Below are positions 43,713 to 50,656 of a stretch of DNA of 64,000 bases, piece after piece (position 1 is the stretch's first letter; every line of letters starts with the position of its first letter). Source of the stretch: DATNPX01 sp036702975 (lineage in GTDB: Bacteria; Cyanobacteriota; Vampirovibrionia; Obscuribacterales; Obscuribacteraceae); contig DATNPX010000034.1 in NCBI GenBank assembly GCA_036702975.1, positions 124,001 to 188,000 on the forward strand. The letters are read 5' to 3'. A program made the position numbers and the translations under genes. Under the pieces are notes generated by a model. The model ran no database searches and was not told where the DNA came from. It saw only the letters and a list, made by a program, of their open reading frames with translations.

Positions 43713-44456
43713 TTGCCTGGCTGTCATGCTGCGACTGCAGGAATCGTAAATGGCTATCTATCTCAGATTTTTGCAGTTTTCAATGAAACCCTCTCGGGCT
43801 GCTCGATGTTCAAACAGCTCGATCCCAGAATTACATTCTTGTATAACCCGGGGCTAAAAGCATCCTGGTTTTTCATTCCAGGAATTACCGGAGTTATTCT
43901 CACCGCAGTTGGTATCATGCTAGCAGCGTCAAATTTCGTGCGTGAAAAAGACACAGGCACGCTCGATCAATTGTTAATGACACCAGCAGGATCATTCGAG
44001 CTTATTATTGCAAAGATCATACCCACTTTCTGGGCCCTGTTCCTTAACGTAATTCTGTCTTTGTTAGTCGGAGTCCTTATATTCCAAATGCCATTCCGAC
44101 GTAATATTCTCGCTTTTGCATTTGTCTCAGCCATTTACATGTTCGTTGTCATCGCGCTCGGAATGAGTCTCGCGACTTTTTCGAAGAATCAAACACAGGC
44201 AATCTTGACGTCGTTCTTTTTAAATATACCTATGGTGCAGACTTCAGGCGCACTGACTCCAATAGAAGATGCACCGGTGCTTCTTCAGAGATTGGCGGTA
44301 TTCAACCCGCTATTTCACTACGAAAGTTGTCTACGCGGGCTAATACTAAAGGGCACCAGTCTGGCAAGCATGTGGACACACGTCTTAGCGCTCATTCTTT
44401 TTGCTGTTATTTTAATGGCGGTTGGTTCGTACTATTTTCGACGGCAGCTCGAATGA
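43713..44456 (+). pseudogene. ABC-2 type permease, 5'-truncated
   Basis: 247 codons from a TTG. The conserved ABC-2 segment is clear: ITFLYNPGLKASWFFIPGIT, then SNFVREKDTGTLDQLLMTPA, then five helices with NPLFHYESCLRGLILKG before the last. Full-length relatives (YhhJ/YbhR type, ~370 residues) have a further N-terminal helix and ~100-residue periplasmic domain that are missing here, and no ATPase or HlyD gene is adjacent. It is probably a remnant, although the helical part is open and undamaged. Confidence 0.6.
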
Positions 44457-44596
44457 ACTGGTGCTCAGCGTCTTCGCTATTTTCAACGGTCTCAACTTGC
44501 CAGCACAATCGAAGCCAGCCAAGCGCGGTCAGTGAATTGTGTGGATCTCGTGTGCACAGGTTACCCAGACTTGAGAAATTCATTTATGATATCTGC

Positions 44597-45274
44597 ATGA
44601 AAGTGCTGATTATTGAAGATGATGACCGGATTTCGCTTCCCATCAAGGAAGACATGGAACGACAACACCATTTTGTCGATCTGGCATGTGACGGCAAGGT
44701 GGGCATGGAGCTTGGTCTTTCGGTCGAATACGACGTCATAGTTTTAGACTTGATGCTCCCGACGCTGGATGGAATGTCCATTTGCGCTAACCTACGTAAA
44801 AACGGCTGCGACTCAGCTATTATCATGATAACCGGGCGAAGAAAAGCCTCAGACAAGATCCAAGGTTTGGATTGTGGTGCCGATGATTATCTGGCTAAAC
44901 CATTTGAAATAGACGAATTAATGGCGCGGATTCGGGCAGTCTTAAGGCGCGGTGGTGAATGTCGTCAGCCCGTCATGCGGCTAGGAGAACTGTTAGTTGA
45001 TACCAACAGCCATCTAGTCAAATATTCGTCGACACAACTACATCTGACACCGATGGAATATCGGCTCCTCGAACACTTTCTCAGGAATCCCGGACGCGTA
45101 TATACCAAAAGTGAGCTAATCGACAAACTCTGGCCTTACGATCAATCTCCAACTAATTTCGTGATTAAGACCCATATTAAGGAATTGCGCAAGAAATTAT
45201 TGGTGGCCGGCGCTTCACCAAACCTGATCGAAACTGTTTATGGAATTGGTTACAGACTAAGACAGGATGCTTAA
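44597..45274 (+). CDS. OmpR-family response regulator 2
   Basis: 225 residues from the ATG at 44597. Intact receiver (VLIIEDDDRISLPI; Asp in VIVLDLMLPTLDGM; Thr in IMITGRR; Lys in LAKPFEIDEL) and winged helix (HLTPMEYRLLEHFLRNPGRV; NFVIKTHIKELRKKL; ETVYGIGYRL). The frame is open back to 44327, but the canonical MKVLIIEDD start is certain. The 3' end overlaps the kinase gene by 8 bases, so the pair is one operon. Confidence 0.93.
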   Translation: MKVLIIEDDDRISLPIKEDMERQHHFVDLACDGKVGMELGLSVEYDVIVLDLMLPTLDGMSICANLRKNGCDSAIIMITGRRKASDKIQGLDCGADDYLAKPFEIDELMARIRAVLRRGGECRQPVMRLGELLVDTNSHLVKYSSTQLHLTPMEYRLLEHFLRNPGRVYTKSELIDKLWPYDQSPTNFVIKTHIKELRKKLLVAGASPNLIETVYGIGYRLRQDA

Positions 45275-46514
45275 AAGAACTGCCTACCGCCTCACTTTGA
45301 TTAACGCTGTTGTTTTTATCGTAGTTTTGAGCATCAGCGCGGGAAGCGTCTTCCTATTATCAACAAACAGAATTGATGCAAAGAATCGCGAAATTCTCCA
45401 GCATCTATTGAAGCCCCTTGAATATGACACGCTGTGGGCAGACGCTCATGATTTCAAAGAAGATGATGGTGACTTAAAGGATTATCTACCGAATCTCGTG
45501 CAGACGGTTCAATGGTTCGATGCAGAGGGCCGTTTGCTAGCAGAAAAAGGTCCCGTAGCTGTTAAGATTCCGCTACGTACAGACGCTGCATTCGAGGAAC
45601 AACGATCTCCGCATGCATTACTTTTGACACGCTTAATCAGTCGAAACGGTAAAAAGCTTGCATATTTTCGAATTGCCATGGACTTGGCCAAAAGTGATGA
45701 TGAGAAATGGAACCTTCTCTTTGATCTTATGATGGGCACGTTACTAGCCACCGCAGCTAGTGGCGTCGCGGTGTTTTGGTTAGTTCGCCAAGGACTAAAA
45801 CCTGTGGAATTAAGTATGCGGCAGCTCGCAGACTTTTCAGCCGATGCCTCACACGAGTTACAAAATCCGGTAATGGCAATAAAAACAAACGGCGCTATCG
45901 CGCTGAAATATCCTGAGGGCATGCGCGCATCAGACAAAGAAAAGCTAACAACCATGGTTAATGCAGCAGATCAAATGGCCGCTACCATAGATGCACTGTT
46001 GCGACTTGCTGACCTCGAACAATCATTGCCTGTCACCGATCTGAAGACGATACACGTCGCAAAACTTGCGACTGAACTGCGCAACGACTTGGACGCTCTA
46101 GCCGCAAAAAAACTCGTCAAGATCAATGTTGATACTAACGACCCCGACATATCGTTCATAGCCGTTGAAGCTGATGCTAAGACGGCTCTTCTAAACGTTC
46201 TCCGAAATGCCATTCAGTATTCTCGAAACGGAGATAGAGTTAATTTCGTTGCTAAAAAGGTCGGCAAATATATTGAATTTAAGATCGAAGATTTTGGAAT
46301 TGGCATAGCAGCCTCGGACTTGCCTCGAATCTTCGACCGGTTCTGGCGATCAGACAAAGCGAGATCCTACCGATCAGGCGGAAACGGACTGGGGCTCGCA
46401 ATAACAAAAAATATTGTCGACCGTTACAAAGGTTCGATCAACGTGGAGAGCGTGCTCGGTGCTGGTACTGCCGTGACTCTTCGTTTTCCGGAAGTGCCGC
46501 CAACCGAGTCCTAA
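45267..46514 (+). CDS. Sensor histidine kinase, partner of the 44597 regulator
   Basis: 415 residues: TM (~8-30), short periplasmic sensor (~31-150), TM (~153-175), DHp with H in SADASHELQNPVMAIK, and a full CA domain (N-box LNVLRNAIQYS, DFGIGI, FDRFWRSDKAR, GGNGLGLAITKNIV). All catalytic motifs are intact, in contrast to the kinase pair at 9700-13640. Overlaps its regulator by 8 bases. Confidence 0.93.
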   Translation: MLKRTAYRLTLINAVVFIVVLSISAGSVFLLSTNRIDAKNREILQHLLKPLEYDTLWADAHDFKEDDGDLKDYLPNLVQTVQWFDAEGRLLAEKGPVAVKIPLRTDAAFEEQRSPHALLLTRLISRNGKKLAYFRIAMDLAKSDDEKWNLLFDLMMGTLLATAASGVAVFWLVRQGLKPVELSMRQLADFSADASHELQNPVMAIKTNGAIALKYPEGMRASDKEKLTTMVNAADQMAATIDALLRLADLEQSLPVTDLKTIHVAKLATELRNDLDALAAKKLVKINVDTNDPDISFIAVEADAKTALLNVLRNAIQYSRNGDRVNFVAKKVGKYIEFKIEDFGIGIAASDLPRIFDRFWRSDKARSYRSGGNGLGLAITKNIVDRYKGSINVESVLGAGTAVTLRFPEVPPTES

Positions 46515-46619
46515 ATATTGGGTATATGAGCACCTGTTCGATTTCGAAAATGCTTGCACTCCGGATGCATCGAGATCGTTCCCTGAGTGCAGGTTCGCTT
46601 TTGGTCGTATTTGTCAAAT

Positions 46620-47333
46620 TTAGCAAAGACCGGACGCAGCCGCAACAAATGCCTCGAACAGAGGGTTTTGTCCTTTGTAATCTCGCTCAGGATGCCACTG
46701 AACTCCAATAGTAAAACCGCGGTCTTGCAATTCAATCGACTCGATCACGTTATCTTCTGCTCGTGATGACACGCGTAGCCCGGCTCCCAGTCGTTCCACT
46801 GCTTGATGATGGGCGCTTGGCACTGTGAGTCTTTCTGTGGGGAAAATGTGTCCCAAATTTGTAGACCGCTCAACTTCGACTTCGTGCGGGCTGAGTGTCG
46901 AACTCGAACAGGCGTCCATATGCTTTACTGTTGTCGGCGCGAATATTTCAGAGTCTAAGTCCTGGATGAGAGTGCCACCAAGAGCAATATTGAGAAGTTG
47001 ATGCCCGGCGCATATTCCAAGAATCGGCAAGCGAGTCTCTTGCAGGCACTTGTGCATCAGGCGAATGTCGAATTCTTGCCGCCACGAGTGCGCTAAATCG
47101 ACGTTTGCATGCGGCGAGTGTCCATACAGGTCAGGTATATAATCCTTACCGCCTGTGAAAATAATGCCCGACACGACAGAGAGCAAGTCGGTCAGGTCAT
47201 CATCAGGCATCGGCGCGATAATCAGCGGCACGCCTCCAGCCGCCTGAACAGCCTGGGTGTATGCCGGGTTGAGAACGAATTGCTCAGGCGTGCCAGGTTG
47301 CACGTCGAGGTTGATACCAATCAGGGGTTTCAT
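46620..47333 (-). CDS. Peptidase C26, gamma-glutamyl-GABA hydrolase-like (PuuD type)
   Basis: 237 residues from the ATG at 47333; a GTG at 47354 overlapping the upstream stop (GTGA) would add 7 residues. Class I glutamine amidotransferase-like fold: MKPLIGINLDV, GIIFTGGKDYIPDLYG, nucleophile Cys in ILGICAGHQLLNIALGG, and His-Glu in GVQWHPERD. Members hydrolyse gamma-glutamyl bonds such as gamma-glutamyl-GABA. It is second in a leftward unit behind the Cys-rich leader. Confidence 0.88.
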   Translation of the reverse strand: MKPLIGINLDVQPGTPEQFVLNPAYTQAVQAAGGVPLIIAPMPDDDLTDLLSVVSGIIFTGGKDYIPDLYGHSPHANVDLAHSWRQEFDIRLMHKCLQETRLPILGICAGHQLLNIALGGTLIQDLDSEIFAPTTVKHMDACSSSTLSPHEVEVERSTNLGHIFPTERLTVPSAHHQAVERLGAGLRVSSRAEDNVIESIELQDRGFTIGVQWHPERDYKGQNPLFEAFVAAASGLC

Positions 47334-47350
47334 TGACTTTCTCAACTTAC

Positions 47351-47818
47351 TCACTTGCTGAAGCTGACAATGAAATCTGGCTGTACCGATGATAGCTCGG
47401 TACGGAAACCATAATAGCCGCCCAGGTCTGCAAGACCGTTTTTGTAAGCTCTGATTAGCTTGTTGCTTACTTCACTGCTCAAATCGAGCGCCGCGACCTT
47501 GTTGACGAAGGCTCCGCCTTCAAACACGATGGTAGATTTTCCGCCATTCTCAACTGTGGAAACTTTTATTCCCAGTAAATTTGTTGTGTATTCAGCAATG
47601 GCTTGTGCCAAGGTCTTCGGCGAATCTATATTTAGCGCTTCGTAATACTGCCGATTGACCAATATTGCCTTGGCTGCTTCGTCGGCTGTTTCGGCATCTT
47701 TTTCTAAGACAGTTTCCAGGCTCTTGTAGATGTTAACAACCGATTTGAGAGCCTCTGCTCGAATTTTAGAGGCGTCCCATTCGGCTTTGACAACTTTTTT
47801 ATTTGCTACGTTACTCAT
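47351..47818 (-). CDS. Hypothetical protein, 155 aa
   Basis: The ATG at 47818 has GGAGAA 5 nt upstream (the frame is open to 47938 but this start is clear). Helical N-terminus (WDASKIRAEALKSVVNIYKS; LEKDAETADEAAKAIL), then LGIKVSTVENGGKSTIVFEG and a C-terminal GLADLGGYYGFRTELSSVQ. No signal peptide. No family recognised with confidence. It is first gene of the unit with the C26 peptidase, with which it overlaps by 3 bases if the GTG start of that gene is used. Confidence 0.75.
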   Translation of the reverse strand: MSNVANKKVVKAEWDASKIRAEALKSVVNIYKSLETVLEKDAETADEAAKAILVNRQYYEALNIDSPKTLAQAIAEYTTNLLGIKVSTVENGGKSTIVFEGGAFVNKVAALDLSSEVSNKLIRAYKNGLADLGGYYGFRTELSSVQPDFIVSFSK

Positions 47819-47909
47819 AAAATTCTCCTTTGAAGTATGACGAGCACCGGGGGCAGTGCAAGTTTGGGCGCGCTGTAGTTGCTTCGTAAAGACAATCTCC
47901 ACGAAGTTT

Positions 47910-47950
47910 GGAACAAAAGAAACTCCTCTTCCGCTCACGGAAGAGGAGTT
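47910..47950 (-). terminator. Strong hairpin in the leader of the 47818 gene
   Basis: AACTCCTCTTCCG and CGGAAGAGGAGTT make a perfect 13-bp stem with a 4-nt loop. On the minus strand it is followed by TTCTTTTGTT. It ends about 100 bases before the ATG at 47818 and 40 bases after the leader ORF stop, so it is either an attenuator or the end of a short transcript. Confidence 0.75.
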
Positions 47951-47989
47951 AAAAGCTTGATCGCAAGTGCTACTTACTTAAATACGCTT

Positions 47990-48058
47990 TTACACCATCC
48001 TCCGCTTGCGGGCAGAAAGACAACAGGGGCAACACATATTTAATTGCTTAGTAGACAT
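47990..48058 (-). CDS. Cys-rich 22-residue leader peptide or small protein
   Basis: ATG at 48058, stop TAA at 47990. The peptide has the core MCCPCCLSARKRR: four Cys in five residues, then a basic tail. The ATG lies 1-2 bases from the start predicted for the promoter at 48066-48094, so the message would be leaderless or nearly so. A run of Cys codons before a terminator hairpin is the classical layout of a cysteine-sensing attenuator; a metal- or redox-binding microprotein is the alternative. Confidence 0.45.
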   Translation of the reverse strand: MSTKQLNMCCPCCLSARKRRMV

Positions 48059-48065
48059 GCGTACC

Positions 48066-48094
48066 ATTATGACTGAAGGTGATGGGAAGTCAAC
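48066..48094 (-). promoter_or_regulatory. Sigma70-like promoter
   Basis: On the minus strand TTGACT (48094-48089), a 17-base spacer, then CATAAT (48071-48066). The predicted start at about 48059 precedes the Cys-rich ORF, the hairpin and the genes at 47818 and 47333. Confidence 0.6.
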
Positions 48095-48112
48095 TCTAGC
48101 TGTTTTCACTGC

Positions 48113-48313
48113 TTAATATTTGGGCGCCGGTTCGACGTTGACTTGATGGGCCAGTTTGTGCAAGCGGTCGGTGGCGGTGCTTAGGAGGCTAATGCATTTC
48201 CAGGCAAAACCACAGGAAAGTTGTAGGTTCGTATTGACACACAGCCAGGACTTCAATACTGTGCGCGCGCACTCAGCGCTAGGAGGTAGTATCATGGCCC
48301 GATTGTGCTTCAT
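48113..48313 (-). CDS. Doubtful small hypothetical protein
   Basis: A 66-codon frame from the ATG at 48313, Cys-containing (LCVNTNLQLSCGFAWKCISL). No Shine-Dalgarno or recognisable family. The promoter at 48066-48094 starts only 19 bases after its stop. Listed because the 48095-48536 gap has nothing else. Confidence 0.2.
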   Translation of the reverse strand: MKHNRAMILPPSAECARTVLKSWLCVNTNLQLSCGFAWKCISLLSTATDRLHKLAHQVNVEPAPKY

Positions 48314-48536
48314 CGGCGACCGCTTATAAATTCCTGGCTCGTCATCACTATCTCCATCACGTATATCCAAACAAAAATTTCAACGTCGTATTTCCTTTCG
48401 TTGATTACATCCTCGGGACAAATGCGAAGGACAAACCCTCTGATATAAAGCTGATGAAGCTCACCAGAATCACACAATCGTTCTAGAAAATGATGCCTGG
48501 CGATGGTTTGATCATTTTAGCCAGGGGTGACGATAA

Positions 48537-48899
48537 GTGTCGACGACAGCAGTTCCGAGCAAGGCGGCCGATGTTACACAAACAGTGGACATGATTCTTT
48601 CCTACCATCTGGTCGAAAACGAGTTGGGAAGATTTCGCTGGCGGAAATTATTGTCTGGAAATAATGTCAGTAAATATGAGCTTGAATTCTGGCATATTGA
48701 TCATCTCGCTTGGCTTAAATTACGTCGACGGAGTCGCATTGTGTTGGTAGTGCGCAAGAAACTATTTAGCAAGGCGCTCTATCTGCGGTGGCAAATCATC
48801 TCCTTATCTGCAATCGATCTCTGCAAACAGATTATTCGAGAGACCGAATTTGAAATCGCGTGTTTTTTTACGTTAATTGAAAGGAGCCCGAAAAAATGA
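48537..48899 (+). CDS. Unknown small protein, paralogue of 37037-37426
   Basis: 120 residues from a GTG with AGGGGTGA upstream. It shares the pattern YHLVENELGRFRWRK ... LYLRWQIISLSAIDLCKQII ... RETEFEI with the 129-residue protein at 37037. No signal peptide. Its stop overlaps the ATG of the next gene (ATGA), which encodes an exported protein; the other copy is similarly coupled to a TolC-like gene. Confidence 0.7.
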   Translation: MSTTAVPSKAADVTQTVDMILSYHLVENELGRFRWRKLLSGNNVSKYELEFWHIDHLAWLKLRRRSRIVLVVRKKLFSKALYLRWQIISLSAIDLCKQIIRETEFEIACFFTLIERSPKK

Positions 48900-50047
48900 T
48901 TTCAGCATACTCACCGTTATTTAATAATTGGAACACAAGCTGCCTGACAGCATGGGTTCGAATGACAGGGCTCAGCATGTTGCTGATATCGATGTTCTCA
49001 GCCTCACCTGTACTTGCAGCGCCGACTCCAGCGACAACGACAAATATTGATTCGGCAGCACCAATAGTAGGTGGAGTTGATACTAAGGACCAGGCCGCTT
49101 TGTCGCAATCAATGAATTCGCTTCTAACAAGTGCTTTGAACAAAAATGTCTCCTTCCAGAAATCAGACAAGGCTGTGCGCAAATATCACACCATAAAATT
49201 CAAGGCGTGGAGCAAAATCAAAAATGCAAGCAACTCCACCATACCGTGGCATGGTAGCGGGCCCTCCAGCGAGGCAGGAGATGTGATTCTGGGTGAAAAA
49301 GTAAAGATCAAATCGTTGGACTCGGCCGAGTACGCAAGACAAGCTCAATTCGATCAAACACGTCTTGCATTGGTAGGAACGATGCTGGAGTTCGCAAAGC
49401 ATTCGGGTTTGGGTGAAACAGCCGACTCAGATGCCGCTAGAGCCGCCTTGGAGAAATTGACATCACCAGCCGAAACAGCGGTGCTAGAGCAGTCTATTAA
49501 ATTCTTAGACACTAGCGGCGTCACAGCAGACATGCTCCATCATGAGACCTTCACGTCCAGCGCAGACAAGAGGCAAAGGCGGAAACAGCTTGCAGACAAA
49601 TTTATCGAGACCGATCCTGGCATTCGCGAGATTACGAGACATATCCATCGATACAATCATCTTAGTGGCGCGCGACGATTCGGCGATCATGTAATCCAGA
49701 CGGTACTTGGGCTTACTTCTATGATGCCAGATACGGTGGCTCCGGTGTCAGAGGTCGCAATGATGGTCTATGACACACTGCGAGGCGGCACAGAAGAAGA
49801 AAAGCTGATGAAAGAACTCTACCTGGAACGTCGACTGCAGAGCCGGCGGCAGACTTTAACCGACCTCGCCGAAATAGTGATGGATAGTTACGAAGATGCT
49901 GTAAAAATGGGAAATTTGCGGCTAGCCATATTCGCCAAAAGCTTGATGACTGAATATGGAGATGCAGAGACTACTGAATCGGTGTTGAAGCCGAATTTGA
50001 ATAATTTGGAATTGGTGCAACGTAACATCAATGGACCAGCTCAGTGA
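48896..50047 (+). CDS. Exported hypothetical protein, 383 aa
   Basis: N-terminal signal peptide with a longer n-region (MTGLSMLLISMFSASPVLAA, cleavage near LAA-P). The mature protein is mostly helical and charged, with a stretch DPGIREITRHIHRYNHLSGA and a C-terminal helical block (EEEKLMKELYLERRLQSRRQ). No known family. Coupled by ATGA to the small protein upstream, so the pair probably works together. Confidence 0.7.
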   Translation: MISAYSPLFNNWNTSCLTAWVRMTGLSMLLISMFSASPVLAAPTPATTTNIDSAAPIVGGVDTKDQAALSQSMNSLLTSALNKNVSFQKSDKAVRKYHTIKFKAWSKIKNASNSTIPWHGSGPSSEAGDVILGEKVKIKSLDSAEYARQAQFDQTRLALVGTMLEFAKHSGLGETADSDAARAALEKLTSPAETAVLEQSIKFLDTSGVTADMLHHETFTSSADKRQRRKQLADKFIETDPGIREITRHIHRYNHLSGARRFGDHVIQTVLGLTSMMPDTVAPVSEVAMMVYDTLRGGTEEEKLMKELYLERRLQSRRQTLTDLAEIVMDSYEDAVKMGNLRLAIFAKSLMTEYGDAETTESVLKPNLNNLELVQRNINGPAQ

Positions 50048-50145
50048 TCGTTGATGATGCCTGGCGGCACGGGAAGAAGGCAGTCGGAACGGCATTCACA
50101 CGCGGTCCGAGAATCTAAAGTGTGAGCTAAATGGAGTGTTGAAGA

Positions 50146-50460
50146 ATGTTTTTATTCGACGTCAGAAAGACCGTGATGGCCCAACCTCTTGAGGTATTGG
50201 AAGTTCTTGCCGATGTGCTCCGGAATCTTGGCTATAGTAAGGTCAATCTGCATCGTAATTTGCTCTGGCTGAATGCAGAATTGACAGGCAAGGAAAAAAA
50301 TTCGCTGGACGAGGTTTTTGTAGTTGTTGTCACCTGTGTACCTTACGGCCGAAATACAGAATTCCTTTTCAGCATACAAACGAACAAAGAAAGAGATTCA
50401 GCGGAACAGCAGGGCAACTTGATTTTGGACCAGTTTGCAGTTAGGCAACCCGGATCTTGA
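50146..50460 (+). CDS. Hypothetical protein, 104 aa
   Basis: 104 residues, starting MFLFDVRKTVMAQPLEVLEV; helical N-terminus then strands (VVVVTCVPYGRNTEFLFSIQ). No signal peptide or recognised family. It lies 98 bases after the exported protein on the same strand. Start uncertain: an ATG at 50176 is also possible. Confidence 0.5.
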   Translation: MFLFDVRKTVMAQPLEVLEVLADVLRNLGYSKVNLHRNLLWLNAELTGKEKNSLDEVFVVVVTCVPYGRNTEFLFSIQTNKERDSAEQQGNLILDQFAVRQPGS

Positions 50461-50533
50461 CCCCGGCACAATAAGATGAGTTCGGCGCGATTGGGGATTG
50501 CTTTGGTTCTAGCCATGACTACTCCGAATCTTA

Positions 50534-50563
50534 TTCTTGACCAAATGGAAATCTAGTCAAGAA
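50534..50563. promoter_or_regulatory. Inverted repeat upstream of the NDH-2 fusion
   Basis: TTCTTGAC (50534-50541) and GTCAAGAA (50556-50563) are perfect 8-base inverted arms around a 14-base spacer, 93 bases before the NDH-2 gene. No T-tract follows on either strand, so an operator is more likely than a terminator. Confidence 0.45.
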
Positions 50564-50656
50564 AAAAAATTTGGCTACCTCCACCTGAGAACATCACAGG
50601 GGCCGCGCAAAGACAAACAGGCACCAATATGTTTAGATTGAACAAATATTTAATTA

